Assembly (NCBI RefSeq): GCF_001984155.1
Contig: NZ_MTQO01000051.1
Location: 550,475 to 614,474 of the forward strand
DNA length: 64,000 bases
Source: Actinosynnema sp. ALI-1.44
GTDB taxonomy: Bacteria > Actinomycetota > Actinomycetes > Mycobacteriales > Pseudonocardiaceae
Reading direction: 5' to 3'
Part shown: positions 41,717 to 50,929 of the stretch, one piece after another
Layout: each line of letters opens with the position of its first letter
Position numbering within the stretch: the stretch's first letter is position 1
The notes under the pieces: model-generated
Databases searched by the model: none
What the model saw: the letters and a program-made list of their open reading frames with translations, nothing else
Told to the model about the DNA's origin: nothing
Program-made: the position numbers and the translations under genes

Positions 41717-42745
41717 TCAGGTCCCCAGACCCAGTGCTTTGGCGAGCAGTTCGTAGGACCGCAGCCGCGCGGCGTGGTCGTAGATCGTCGAGAGGACGAC
41801 GATCTCGTCCACGCCCAGCTCCCCGGTCATGTCGGTGAGCGCTCTCGACACCTGGTCGGGGTCTCCCACGAAGTACCGCGGCCACTCGTAGTCGCTGCGG
41901 GCCGGGTTCGGCGTGGTGTCCCCGTCCTCCGGGATGTCCGCGAGCAGCGGCAGAGCCGTCTCCGGAGCGGGGATGGGGTCGAGCTGGTTGCGGTTCATCC
42001 GGTGGCGGAACAACAGCTGGGTGGAGAAGACGTGGTGTGCCTGTTCGGTCGTGTCCGCGCAGTACACCCCCACACCCACGGCGGCCTGCGGAGCGGGCAC
42101 GTGCTCGTTCGGCCGGAAGTGCTCGTGGTACGAGTTGATGGCCGTCCGGGTGTGGCCAGGGCTCCCGAAGTGCCCGAAGATGTACCGCAGGCCGAGCGCG
42201 CCTGCCAGCTTGGCTGACGTCGGGCTGGTCCCCAGCAGCCAGATCGGTGGGGTGCGGTCCACCGTGGGCATGATGTGCAGCTGGCGGTACGGGTGGTCGG
42301 CCGGGAACTCCGCCTGGCCCATGAGGGCCTGCAACTCCGTGAGCCGGACCTGGAAGCCGTTCGGCCCGGCCTGGTCGATGTCCGGCCGCAGCGCCCTCGA
42401 CCCGCCGCCGTTGGCCCCGGGCGCGCGGCCGATGCCCAGGTGGATCCGGCCAGGGAAGAGGGCTTCGAGCACGTGGAACTGCTCGGCCACCTTCAGCGGG
42501 TGGTAGTGCGACAGCAGTACCCCACCGGGGCCGACGATGATCCGCTCGGTCGCGGACGCCACCCGGGTGGTCATGATCTCCGGGGCGGGGCTGGCGAACG
42601 GCCGGGAGCCGTGGTGCTCGGCCAGCCAGTACCGCGTGTACCCGGTCCGGTCGCACAGTTTGGCCAGGTCGATGGTGTTGCTGAGCGACTCGGCCGGGCT
42701 GCCGTGCTCGGTCACTGGCGACTGGTCCAGAACAGATGCCTTCAC
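41717..42745 (-). CDS. LLM-class oxidoreductase 2, MsnO8-like
   Basis: A 342-aa luciferase-like protein: SVLDQSPVTEHGSPAESL, YWLAEHHGSRPFASPAPEI, GGVLLSHYHPLKVAEQFHVL, LGIGRAPGANGGG and IWLLGTSPTSAKLAG. These are the signatures of the MsnO8 group, named from the mensacarcin pathway, where such enzymes are oxygenases on aromatic polyketides. GTG 42745 overlaps the end of the MarR gene (GTGA), so translation is coupled and both come from one promoter. Confidence 0.9.
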   Translation of the reverse strand: MKASVLDQSPVTEHGSPAESLSNTIDLAKLCDRTGYTRYWLAEHHGSRPFASPAPEIMTTRVASATERIIVGPGGVLLSHYHPLKVAEQFHVLEALFPGRIHLGIGRAPGANGGGSRALRPDIDQAGPNGFQVRLTELQALMGQAEFPADHPYRQLHIMPTVDRTPPIWLLGTSPTSAKLAGALGLRYIFGHFGSPGHTRTAINSYHEHFRPNEHVPAPQAAVGVGVYCADTTEQAHHVFSTQLLFRHRMNRNQLDPIPAPETALPLLADIPEDGDTTPNPARSDYEWPRYFVGDPDQVSRALTDMTGELGVDEIVVLSTIYDHAARLRSYELLAKALGLGT

Positions 42746-43227
42746 GATGTCTCCTCGCTGGTCGCCATCGGACGATCGGCGGGCCGGCCGGAGTACCGCA
42801 GGCGGGCCACCACCGCTGCGGTGTGCTCGTCGAACGCGGCCACGTCCAGCAGTTCGCCCAGTGCCTCGGCCAGGGTCAGCCGGGCGGTCGTGGCGAGTTC
42901 CTGGCCCGCCGGGGTGGCCACGCAGTAGACGCCCCGGCGGTCGTGGTCGTCCTTCACCCGCTCGATCAGGCCCTTGCGCTGCAGCCGGGTGGTGAGCCTG
43001 CTGACCGACGACTGCTCCAGCCCCAGCCGGTCGGCCAGGTCCTGCATCCGCGTGCCCGTCGGGTGCCCTTCGCAGAGCGCGAGCAGCGCGAACAGTTCGG
43101 TCAGCAGCACGTCGTGCGTACGGGCCAGTCGGGTGTCCAGAGCCTGGTTCACCCGAGTGGTCAGGGTGGTGAGACTCTGCCAGAGTGAGGTCTCTTTCCG
43201 AGAGTCGGGCCGGTTAGCCGGGGTCAT
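42742..43227 (-). CDS. MarR-family regulator
   Basis: A 161-aa winged-helix regulator: LLTELFALLALCEGHPTGT, LADRLGLEQSSVSRLTTRLQ as recognition helix, and RKGLIERVKDDHDRRGVY as the wing. ATG 43227 has GGGGAG 8 bases upstream; an earlier in-frame start adds 14 residues. It is divergent from the MFS exporter gene and overlaps the LLM oxidoreductase gene. MarR proteins usually repress a neighbouring pump until a phenolic ligand arrives; here the ligand may be the pathway product. Confidence 0.9.
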   Translation of the reverse strand: MTPANRPDSRKETSLWQSLTTLTTRVNQALDTRLARTHDVLLTELFALLALCEGHPTGTRMQDLADRLGLEQSSVSRLTTRLQRKGLIERVKDDHDRRGVYCVATPAGQELATTARLTLAEALGELLDVAAFDEHTAAVVARLRYSGRPADRPMATSEETS

Positions 43228-43261
43228 CGAGCCATCTCCCCTCGACCGTGTCGTTGGATGA

Positions 43262-43351
43262 CCATACATGGATCGTCAGTCGCGAGAGCCGCAAGTCCGA
43301 GCGTCGGAGCTGCTGAAACAGGGAAAGAGTCACCCAGAGTATCCATGCATA
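43262..43351. promoter_or_regulatory. Paired CCATRCAT sites in the MarR/MFS divergent promoter
   Basis: CCATACATGG (43262-43271) is nearly palindromic, and TATCCATGCATA (43340-43351) is also partly palindromic. Both contain CCATRCAT in the same direction, 81 bases apart. They sit in the space between the two divergent genes and are the best candidates for MarR operators. Confidence 0.5.
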
Positions 43352-43428
43352 AGCACGAAGCTGCTACGATGCGAACGACTGGTACCGCACTTTCACCCGA
43401 ACGAGGAAGCACTCTGGGTGGTGTCGAC

Positions 43429-44859
43429 ATGACCGCGAGTGAGGCCGACCGAGCCCGCGAACCGGCGAAGCTCGATCCGGCGTTCCTGCGGATGGCTTCC
43501 GTCCTGCTGCTCGGCATGCTGATGGCCTTACTCGACGAGACCATCGTCAACGTCGGCATCAGGACACTGACCTCGACGTTCTCCTCGCCACTGGCCACGA
43601 TCCAGTGGGTTACCGCCGGTTACCTGCTCGCGGTGTCCGTGGCCATCCCGTTCTCCGGCTGGGCGGTCGACCGGTTCGGCGGCCGGACCATGTGGCTGGT
43701 CTCGGTGGCCCTGTTCGTGGCCGGGTCGATCCTGTGCGGCGCCGCGTGGTCGGCGGAGAGCCTGATCTTCTCCCGGGTCGTGCAGGGTCTCGGCGGCGGC
43801 ATGATCGTGCCGGTGGTGCAGACCATGCTCGGCCGCGCCGCCCCGCCGAACCTGATGGCGAAGGCGATGGGCCTGATCTCCATCCCGCTCGTGATCGGCC
43901 CGGTGATCGGCCCGGTCCTCGGCGGCCTGTTCATCGAACTCGTGAGCTGGCGCTGGATGTTCTTCGTCAACATCCCGATCGGCGTGGTGGCGATCGTCCT
44001 CGCGCTGCTCACGGTCCCGGCGGACCGGCCGGAAGGCGCCGCCGAACGCAAGCTCGACGTGCTGGGTCTCGTGCTGCTGTCGCCCGGTTTCGCCGCCCTG
44101 GTCTACGCGTTCACCACGGCGGCCCGGTTGGGGAACTTCGGCGACGCGCGGGTGACCATCCCGGCGGTCCTCGGTGTCGTGCTGCTCGTCGGGTACGTCG
44201 TGCACGCGCTGTCCACCGCACGTGAACCCCTCATCGACCTGAAACTGTTCCACAACAGGGGATTCACCCTTGCCGCCGTGGTGATGTTCATGATCGGTGG
44301 GGTCGCCAACACGTTGCTCTTCCTGACGCCGCTGTACTACCAGCAGGCGCGGGTGTTCGACGCGGTGCACGCCGGCCTGCTGCTCGTGCCGTCCGGTCTG
44401 GTCGGCGCACTGGGGTCGCTCATGGTCGGCAAGCTGGCGACGAAGTACACCGCACGACTGACCACGTCCCTGGGACTGGTGCTCGTCGCGGCCGGGATGT
44501 ACGTCTACACGTGGGTGGGGCCGGACACCAGCCAGGCACTGCTCGCGGTCGCGCTCGGCGTGACCGGGTTCGGCATCGGCGTGGCGATCCCGGGCACCAT
44601 GGCGTTCATGTTCCAGGCGGTCGGCCCGGCCGCGATGGCGCGGGCGACCGGGGCGCTGTTCATCTTCAACCAGCTCGGCGGCTCGCTCGGAATCGCGTTG
44701 GCCGCTGTGACCCTGCAGGCCAACCTGACGGGCACGACCGACGTACCGGGGGCCTTCGCGGCGACGTACTGGATCGTCGTGACAGCCGCGATAGTGGGGA
44801 TCGTCGCCGCGGCGGCCCTGCCCGGGTCCTTCAGAGTCGCCGCGCCCCAGACGGCGTAA
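43429..44859 (+). CDS. DHA2-family MFS drug exporter 1
   Basis: A 476-aa transporter with about 14 membrane segments. DHA2 features include the LDETIVNVG motif in helix 1, WVTAGYLLAVSVAIPFSGW, DRFGGRTMWLVS (motif A), GRVVQGL-like RVVQGLGGGMIVP and motif C-like PLVIGPVIGPVLGG. ATG 43429 is chosen by family alignment; ATG codons at 43345 and 43369 are upstream alternatives. A TTA codon at 43528-43530 makes translation likely to depend on the bldA-type leucyl-tRNA. With the MarR gene it forms a regulated efflux pair, probably for self-resistance. Confidence 0.9.
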   Translation: MTASEADRAREPAKLDPAFLRMASVLLLGMLMALLDETIVNVGIRTLTSTFSSPLATIQWVTAGYLLAVSVAIPFSGWAVDRFGGRTMWLVSVALFVAGSILCGAAWSAESLIFSRVVQGLGGGMIVPVVQTMLGRAAPPNLMAKAMGLISIPLVIGPVIGPVLGGLFIELVSWRWMFFVNIPIGVVAIVLALLTVPADRPEGAAERKLDVLGLVLLSPGFAALVYAFTTAARLGNFGDARVTIPAVLGVVLLVGYVVHALSTAREPLIDLKLFHNRGFTLAAVVMFMIGGVANTLLFLTPLYYQQARVFDAVHAGLLLVPSGLVGALGSLMVGKLATKYTARLTTSLGLVLVAAGMYVYTWVGPDTSQALLAVALGVTGFGIGVAIPGTMAFMFQAVGPAAMARATGALFIFNQLGGSLGIALAAVTLQANLTGTTDVPGAFAATYWIVVTAAIVGIVAAAALPGSFRVAAPQTA

Positions 44860-44868
44860 CCGCCACGG

Positions 44869-44910
44869 CCTGTGCTCCCCGGCGTCCCCCAGGCCGCCGG
44901 GGAGCACAGG
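44869..44910. terminator. 16-bp hairpin terminator after the MFS gene
   Basis: CCTGTGCTCCCCGGCG (44869-44884) and CGCCGGGGAGCACAGG (44895-44910) pair perfectly over 16 bases with a 10-base loop, beginning 10 bases after the stop codon. Confidence 0.85.
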
Positions 44911-45162
44911 ACTTCTTCCATTCCTCTGTCGGCACCGTGAGCCTCCACTCGACGGTGCCTGACCCATGTCGTCTCCTGCTGCTCGCGGGCCCCCGTAGCC
45001 AACCCATCGTGGCACCGGCCGCTGGAGCGGGACTGGTCGGATCGCTGGAGCGCGGCCGGCTGTCTCCGTCCTCTAGAGGACATCCAGTGCGGGCTGCGAG
45101 TGTTCTCGGGGACATCACAGGGCCGACCGGTTCGCGTGAGGTGACCGGAAAGTGGGGTCGAA
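44911..45162. other. Intergenic space before the O-methyltransferase 2 operon
   Basis: About 250 bases with no supported gene. It must contain the promoter of the five-gene tailoring run that starts at 45163, but no convincing -35/-10 pair was identified. The ribosome site AGTGGGGTCGAA is weak. Confidence 0.4.
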
Positions 45163-46230
45163 ATGAACGCCGACACCCGAGCCGAGTTCATGCGGCTGAC
45201 CGACATCCTCACGCCGTGGGCGATCCGGGTCGCGGCCACGTTGCGGATCGCCGACCTCATCGCCGAAGGCCACACCACCGTGGCCGACCTCGCGGCCAAG
45301 TCGGACGCGAACGCCGACGCGCTCGCCCGGCTGATGCGCTACCTGGTGGCACGCGGCGTGTTCAGCGAACCCCAGCCCGACGCGTACGGCCTGACCGACC
45401 TGGGGGCGCCGTTGCTCAGTGCCCACCCCGGCAGCAGGCGCACCCGGCTCGACCTCGAGGGGATGGGAGGCCGCATCGACAGCGCGAACGCCGGGCTGCT
45501 GCAGGCGGTCCGCACTGGCCGCCCGTCCTACGCGGACATGTTCGGCCTGCCGTTCTGGGCGGACATCGTCGCCAACCCGGACATGGAACCGTCGTTCGAC
45601 GAGGTGATGGCCGACCACACCCCGTGGTTCGGCGAGGTGGTCGCGGGCCACTCGTGGGAGGGCGTCAAGCACGTGGTCGACGTCGGCGGCGGTACGGGCG
45701 CGTTGCTCGCGGCCATCCTGCACGCCAGTCCGGACATCCACGGCGTGCTCGTCGACCAGACCGCGACCGTCGCCGAGGGGCAGCGGTACCTCGCCGCGCA
45801 GGGCCTCGCCGACCGGGCGACCGCCGTGGTCGGGGACTTCTTCGAAGCGTTGCCCAGCGGGGCGGACGTCTACGTGCTGTCCAACATCCTGCACGACTGG
45901 AGCGACGAGGACGCCGTGCGGATCCTGCGCCGCTGCGCCGACGCGGCCGGCGCGGGCGGCCGGATCCTGATCGCCGACCGGGTGGTCGACCAGAACGGCG
46001 ACGAGGCCATGCTCACCATGCTCGACCTGCGCATGCTCGTCCTGCTGGGCGGCCGCGAACGCGACCGCGCGCACTGGCTGGACGTGATCAGCACAGCCGG
46101 TCTGACCGTGCGGTCCACAGTGCACCGCGACGGCGGGGTGACCCTGCTCGAATGCGTGCCTGCCACTGTGCGTGAGACCGCCGACCTGGTTCGACAGGGA
46201 GGACGGGCGCAGGGAGGACGGGCACAGTGA
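45163..46230 (+). CDS. O-methyltransferase 2 (DauK/TcmO-like)
   Basis: A 355-aa SAM-dependent methyltransferase: LTPWAIRVAATLRIADLIAE and ALARLMRYLVARGVF in the N-terminal winged-helix part, motif I VVDVGGGTGALLAAIL, and LSNILHDWSDEDAVRILRR in the catalytic region. The tail is Arg/Gly/Gln-rich (GGRAQGGRAQ), a short direct repeat. The DauK family includes anthracycline 4-O-methyltransferase and related hydroxylases. It leads a coupled operon: the next gene starts within its stop codon (GTGA). Confidence 0.92.
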   Translation: MNADTRAEFMRLTDILTPWAIRVAATLRIADLIAEGHTTVADLAAKSDANADALARLMRYLVARGVFSEPQPDAYGLTDLGAPLLSAHPGSRRTRLDLEGMGGRIDSANAGLLQAVRTGRPSYADMFGLPFWADIVANPDMEPSFDEVMADHTPWFGEVVAGHSWEGVKHVVDVGGGTGALLAAILHASPDIHGVLVDQTATVAEGQRYLAAQGLADRATAVVGDFFEALPSGADVYVLSNILHDWSDEDAVRILRRCADAAGAGGRILIADRVVDQNGDEAMLTMLDLRMLVLLGGRERDRAHWLDVISTAGLTVRSTVHRDGGVTLLECVPATVRETADLVRQGGRAQGGRAQ

Positions 46231-47342
46231 GGCTGGATGCCGTCACCCGAGTGCGGACCCTCGCCGCGGCGAACGCGGCCAAGTCGGAAACCGACCGCAG
46301 GCTCGCGGAGGAGGTCGTCCTCGCCACGGTCGACGCCGGTTTCGCGCGGCACTTCGTGCCCCGGCGGTGGGGCGGCGACGCCGGGACGTTCGGCGAGTAC
46401 CTGAGCGCGGTGACGGTCGTCGGCGAAGGCTGCGCGTCGGCATCCTGGTGCGCGGCGCTGTACGCGACCCTCGGCCGGATGTGCGGGTACTTGCCCGAAG
46501 CGGGCCAGCAACGGATCTGGGGCTCGAGCCCGGACACCAGGATCGTCGGCGCCATCACGCCGTCCGGCGTCGTCACCCCGGTCGACGGCGGCTGCCTGCT
46601 GTCCGGCAAATGGCCCCGCACCAGCGCCGCGGACTTCTCCGACTGGGCACTGTGCGCCGGTGTCGTGCCCAGCGACCGCGGTGACCACGGGGAGCTGCGC
46701 TACTTCGCCGTGCCCCGCGACGACTACACGGTCGAGGACACGTGGTTCAACGTCGGCATGTGTGCCACCGGAAGCAACACGATCGTGCTCGACGGCGCGC
46801 TCGTGCCCGAAACGTCGTCCTTTCCCGGCGACAACCTGTGGCAGGGCAAGGGAGTGGACGCCGCGGCACCGTGCCACAACGTCGCCTTCAAGGCGGTGAA
46901 CGGGCTTTCCTTCGTCGCGCCCGCACTCGGCGCGGTCCGGGCCGCGACCAGCCACTGGGCGGCGGTGATCGCCACGAAGACCGAGATCAACGGCAAGGCG
47001 ACCAGGGACAGGGAGACCGTGCGGCTGGCGCTCGCCCGGTCGGCCGCGGAGACCGACGCCGCCGAACTGCTGCTCGAACGAGCCGCCGCCACCGCCGACG
47101 CGGGCGCGGTCGAGCCCGACCTGTTGGTCCGCAACTCACGTGACTACGCCGTGGCCATGGACTTGCTCGTCACGGCGATCGAACGGATCTTCCGCGCCAG
47201 CGGCGCGCGCGGCCAGGGCGAGGACAACCCGGTGCAACGCGCCTGGCGCGACGTGACCTGCGCTGCGGGTCACGTGGCCCTCCAGTTCGAGGCGAACGGT
47301 GCGGCGTACGCGCGGCACGTGCTGGCCGAACTGGCCCACTGA
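46227..47342 (+). CDS. Acyl-CoA-dehydrogenase-like flavin-dependent hydroxylase
   Basis: A 371-aa protein with the acyl-CoA dehydrogenase fold used by two-component aromatic hydroxylases (HpaH/ActVA-Orf5 type): GFARHFVPRRWGGDAGTFGE, VVGEGCASASWCAALYATLG, LSGKWPRTSAADFSDW and the C-terminal RASGARGQGEDNPVQRAWRD and DVTCAAGHV. Such enzymes hydroxylate aromatic polyketides using FMNH2 from a separate reductase; no flavin reductase gene is adjacent. The GTG at 46227 overlaps the preceding stop. Confidence 0.9.
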   Translation: MRLDAVTRVRTLAAANAAKSETDRRLAEEVVLATVDAGFARHFVPRRWGGDAGTFGEYLSAVTVVGEGCASASWCAALYATLGRMCGYLPEAGQQRIWGSSPDTRIVGAITPSGVVTPVDGGCLLSGKWPRTSAADFSDWALCAGVVPSDRGDHGELRYFAVPRDDYTVEDTWFNVGMCATGSNTIVLDGALVPETSSFPGDNLWQGKGVDAAAPCHNVAFKAVNGLSFVAPALGAVRAATSHWAAVIATKTEINGKATRDRETVRLALARSAAETDAAELLLERAAATADAGAVEPDLLVRNSRDYAVAMDLLVTAIERIFRASGARGQGEDNPVQRAWRDVTCAAGHVALQFEANGAAYARHVLAELAH

Positions 47343-47361
47343 CACCTGAAAGGCCCTACCC

Positions 47362-48333
47362 ATGCGGCTTGTCCGGTACCACGAGCACGGCGGCCCCGAG
47401 GTTCTCCTTGTCGAGAACGCCGACGTCCCCAGCCCGGCCGACACCGAGATCCTCATCCAGGTGGAGGCGGTCGGGGTCAACTTCATCGAGACGCAGCTGC
47501 GCCGCGGCAAAGCCCCGTTCCCGTCCCCGCTGCCAGGCGTCCCGCACGGCGACGTCGTCGGCCGGATCGAAGGCGTCGGCGCCGAAGTGACCAACCTGGT
47601 CGCGGGCGACCGCGTGGTCGCGTGGATCGTCCAGGCCGCCTATGCCGACTACGTGGTCGTCGACGCGGCACAGGCGATGGTGATCCCGGAGTCGTTCGAC
47701 GCCGCGGCGGCCACCGTTCTGGCGTCCACCGCGCAGGTCGCCGTCAGCGTTCTCCAGATCGGGCAGGTCAAGCCGGGGGAGACGGTGGTGGTGCACGCCG
47801 CCGCGGGCGCCATCGGCCACCTGGTGGTCCAGTTGGCGAAGATCCACGGCGTGCGGACCGTGATCGGCACGGTCGGTTCGTCCGCCAAACGGGACTTCGT
47901 GCTCGCCCAGGGCGCGGACGCGGTGGTGTCCTACGAGTCCGACGGCTGGCCGGACCAGGTCCGTGAGCTGACCGGTGGTGTGGACGTCGTCCTCGACAGC
48001 GTGGAGGGCAAGGTGTTCCAGCCGAGCCTCGCCCTGCTGAAGCCGTACGGCCGGTTGGTGTACTACGGGTTCGCCGGCGCGACCGGTGGCCTGGCGCAGC
48101 TGTCCGTGTCGGACTTGTTCGGGCTCAAGTGCGTGGTCGGCGCGGCGTTCGACGTGTGGCTCGGCAGCGACCCCGAAGGCGCCGCCAAGGCCCGCGCCGA
48201 CCTGGTCGAGTACATGCTGACCGGACAGCTGCGACCGGCCGTGCACGCGCGTGTTCCCCTCGACGAGGTCGCGGACGCGCAGCGGATCATCGAGGACCGG
48301 GCGCAGCTCGGCCGGGTGGTGTTGGTGCCGTGA
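47362..48333 (+). CDS. Zinc-less MDR family NAD(P)H oxidoreductase (quinone reductase-like)
   Basis: A 323-aa medium-chain reductase of the QOR/zeta-crystallin type. The catalytic half opens RLVRYHEHGGPEVLLVENAD; GVPHGDVVGRIEGVG lacks the zinc ligands of alcohol dehydrogenases. The Rossmann motif is HAAAGAIGHLVVQLAK. It reduces quinones or enones with NADPH. The start follows the hydroxylase stop by 19 bases, and the next gene overlaps its end (GTGA). Confidence 0.92.
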   Translation: MRLVRYHEHGGPEVLLVENADVPSPADTEILIQVEAVGVNFIETQLRRGKAPFPSPLPGVPHGDVVGRIEGVGAEVTNLVAGDRVVAWIVQAAYADYVVVDAAQAMVIPESFDAAAATVLASTAQVAVSVLQIGQVKPGETVVVHAAAGAIGHLVVQLAKIHGVRTVIGTVGSSAKRDFVLAQGADAVVSYESDGWPDQVRELTGGVDVVLDSVEGKVFQPSLALLKPYGRLVYYGFAGATGGLAQLSVSDLFGLKCVVGAAFDVWLGSDPEGAAKARADLVEYMLTGQLRPAVHARVPLDEVADAQRIIEDRAQLGRVVLVP

Positions 48334-49910
48334 GCTCGCCGGAGCGGGTCCCTGTCGTCATCGCCGGGGCCGGGTTCGCGGGTCTGAGCACGGCGATGTT
48401 CCTGGGCACGCACGGTGTCCCGGCGCTGGTCGTGGAGAGGCACCCGGGGCTGGCCGAGGAGATCAAGGCCCGCGGCGTCTTCCCGCACGCCATGGAGGCC
48501 CTGCGGATCGGCGGCGTGGCCGACCGGGTCCATGCGGCCGCCGGGTGGCGCAGCGCGGGGGACCTGGCCGTGGTCGTGGCGGACAGGCTGGCCGGTCCGG
48601 TGCTCAGGACAGTGGTGGCCGCGGCCGACATGCCGGAGATCACCCCGGAGCGGCTGAGCCTGGCCAGCCAGGGTCAGGTCGAGCCGATACTGGCCGACCG
48701 GGCCGTCGAGCTCGGCGCGGAGATCCGGTTCGGCACCGAAGTCGTCCGGTACGAGCAGGATGACGACGGCGTAACCGTCTGTTTGAGACAGTCTGGTGTG
48801 GAGTACCAGGTGCGGGCGGACTACCTCGTCGCGGCGGACGGGTGGCGCAGCGGGATCCGCGACCAGAGCGGCATCGCCTTGCGCGGCCGGGGCGTCCTCG
48901 GCCACATGCTCCGGATCTTCTTCGAGGCCGACCTCACCGCCGAACTGGCCCACCTGGACGGCGTCGCCGAAGGACGGCGGTTCGCCCTCGTACACCTGGT
49001 CAGCGCGGGCAACCGCGGCACGTTCTACACCACAGGAACTCCCGGCCGGTATGGCTACTTCCGCAGCCTCACCCGCCATCCCGGCGACTACACCGGGTGC
49101 GACTTCGCGGAGATGGTCCGTACCGGCCTGGAACTGCCCGACCTGGAGGTGGCCGTCGTGGACGTCGGTGAGACGGCCTTCGCCTGCGACGTGGCGGAAA
49201 CGTTCACCGCGGGCCGGGTGTTGCTGGTGGGTGACGCGGCCAAGGTCGTGCCGCCCACTGGTGGACTGGGCGGTACGACCGCGATCATGGACGGGTTCTA
49301 CCTCGCGTGGAAGCTCGCCGCCGTCGTCACCGGCCAGGCAGGCACGAGCCTGTTGGCCACCCACGACGCCGAACGCCGTCCGGTCGCCGAGATGATCGCG
49401 GAACAGCAGTTCGCGGCTCTGGTCACGCGGGCCGAGCCGGGCCTGGCCGACGGCACCTCGGTCGTCCCGCTCGATCCGGCCACCCAGGCGTTCGGCTACC
49501 GCTACGCCACCGGAGGAGCCGTGGTCCGCGAGCCGGGCGACGACGGCGCCCTGATCGAGGACCCCTTGGCCCCGACCGGACGGCCCGGCTCCCGCGCCCC
49601 TTACGTCCGGCTGGCCGACGGAACGTCCACGACCGCCTTGTTCGGCAAGGGGTTCGTGCTCCTCTGCGACTCGGATTCCGGCTCTGATCACAGCTGGGAG
49701 CGGGCCGCGGCGGAGGTGGCCGAGCGGGTGGGCGTCGGGATCGCGGTGCACGTGATCGACGATCCCGAATGGCACAAGAAGTACGGAGTGGGTACAGGCG
49801 GCGCGGTGCTCGTGCGACCGGACCGGTTTGTCGCATGGCGTTCGACAGGGAGCGATTCGGCAGCCGACCTCGAACACGCCATGCGTGTGGTTCTCCACCG
49901 GACCGCATGA
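48330..49910 (+). CDS. Aromatic polyketide FAD monooxygenase (PgaE/RdmE-like)
   Basis: A 526-aa class A flavoprotein monooxygenase: dinucleotide motif IAGAGFAGLSTAMFLG, the DG motif VAADGWRSGIRDQSG, and the GD motif LLVGDAAKVVPPTGGLGG. A C-terminal thioredoxin-like domain (about 400-526) is present, as in PgaE and other angucycline/anthracycline oxygenases. NADPH- and oxygen-dependent ring hydroxylation or Baeyer-Villiger-type oxidation is expected. It is the last gene of the coupled run from 45163 and is followed by a hairpin terminator. Confidence 0.92.
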   Translation: MSSPERVPVVIAGAGFAGLSTAMFLGTHGVPALVVERHPGLAEEIKARGVFPHAMEALRIGGVADRVHAAAGWRSAGDLAVVVADRLAGPVLRTVVAAADMPEITPERLSLASQGQVEPILADRAVELGAEIRFGTEVVRYEQDDDGVTVCLRQSGVEYQVRADYLVAADGWRSGIRDQSGIALRGRGVLGHMLRIFFEADLTAELAHLDGVAEGRRFALVHLVSAGNRGTFYTTGTPGRYGYFRSLTRHPGDYTGCDFAEMVRTGLELPDLEVAVVDVGETAFACDVAETFTAGRVLLVGDAAKVVPPTGGLGGTTAIMDGFYLAWKLAAVVTGQAGTSLLATHDAERRPVAEMIAEQQFAALVTRAEPGLADGTSVVPLDPATQAFGYRYATGGAVVREPGDDGALIEDPLAPTGRPGSRAPYVRLADGTSTTALFGKGFVLLCDSDSGSDHSWERAAAEVAERVGVGIAVHVIDDPEWHKKYGVGTGGAVLVRPDRFVAWRSTGSDSAADLEHAMRVVLHRTA

Positions 49911-49926
49911 GTGCCGCACGAGGAGG

Positions 49927-49960
49927 AAGGGCGGGCCACTGTGAAACTGGGCCCGCCCTT
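49927..49960. terminator. 11-bp hairpin between convergent operons
   Basis: AAGGGCGGGCC (49927-49937) and GGCCCGCCCTT (49950-49960) pair perfectly with a 12-base loop and a short T-run on the plus side. It ends the monooxygenase operon and the convergent amino-acid transporter operon. Confidence 0.8.
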
Positions 49961-49983
49961 TCGCCTGGGTCGTGAAACGCGGC

Positions 49984-50907
49984 CTACTTCTGGCGTTCTG
50001 GTGGGTTGACCTCCGAGCGCGGCACGGCGGCCTTGTCGTCGAGTTGCCACTTCTGGACGATCCGGATGTAGATCCCGTCGTCGATGAGCTTGTTCACGGC
50101 CGCGTTCAGGGCGGGGACCAGCGTGGATCCCTTCTTCATGCCGAACCCGACGTCCTGCAACCCGTACGTGCCAAGGAACTTGAGGTCGGGCTGCTTGCTC
50201 ACCATGTGGCGCAAGGCACTCGCCGCGCTCATCCACACGTCGACGCGGCCCTCCTTCAGCGCGAGGAGTTGCCCGGCGGTGTCGGCGTAGGTGCTGATCT
50301 CGTACGCCGGACGGCCGTTGGCCGCACACTTGTCCCTGCCGTCGTTGAGCCTGCGTTCGAACGCCGAGCCCTTGCCGGTGCCCACCTTCAGTCCGCACAG
50401 CTGCATGAGGTCGGTGATCTCGTTGACGCTGTTCGACTTCAACGCGATGAACGCGGGTCCGTCGCGCAGGTACGTGACGAAGTCGAGGACCTTCTTGCGC
50501 TCCTCGGTCACGGCGAAGTTGGCCGTGGCGACCTGGAACCGGTCGGACCGCAGGCCGGTGAGGATCGCGTCGCCGCTCACCTTCTGCCGGTCGATGCGCA
50601 GGCCCAGCACCTTGGCCGCGGCCTCGGACATGTCGATGTCCACGCCCATCGGCGTCTTGTTGTCCTCGCCGTAGAAGGAGATGGGTGCCGCGCCGACCGT
50701 CGAGCCGAACGTGATCACCCCCGCCTGCCGGACGTCGGCCGGGACGAGGGCGCTGGCGGCCTGGTCCTGCCTGACCTCGCCGAGGATGTCCGGCTGCCCG
50801 CCGCCGGGTTGGGGGGCGGCGGGCTGTGATCCGCAGCCTGCCGCACCGAGGCCGAGCAGGCTCGCGACGAGTACGGCCGCCGTGCGCATTCTCGCTGTTC
50901 TGGGCAC
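49984..50907 (-). CDS. Family 3 solute-binding lipoprotein, amino-acid ABC transporter
   Basis: A 307-aa extracellular lipoprotein. The lipobox is LGLGAAGC after a hydrophobic signal. The binding domain shows VGAAPISFYGEDNKTPMG then VDIDMSEAAAKVLGL, FQVATANFAVTEERKKVLDF and GRVDVWMSAASALRHMV, typical of polar amino-acid receptors. GTG 50907 is used; ATG 50889 is possible. It is the last gene of a permease-ATPase-SBP order read on the minus strand. Confidence 0.92.
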   Translation of the reverse strand: MPRTARMRTAAVLVASLLGLGAAGCGSQPAAPQPGGGQPDILGEVRQDQAASALVPADVRQAGVITFGSTVGAAPISFYGEDNKTPMGVDIDMSEAAAKVLGLRIDRQKVSGDAILTGLRSDRFQVATANFAVTEERKKVLDFVTYLRDGPAFIALKSNSVNEITDLMQLCGLKVGTGKGSAFERRLNDGRDKCAANGRPAYEISTYADTAGQLLALKEGRVDVWMSAASALRHMVSKQPDLKFLGTYGLQDVGFGMKKGSTLVPALNAAVNKLIDDGIYIRIVQKWQLDDKAAVPRSEVNPPERQK

Positions 50908-50929
50908 CTCTGTGGTCCCTTCTGGGGAG

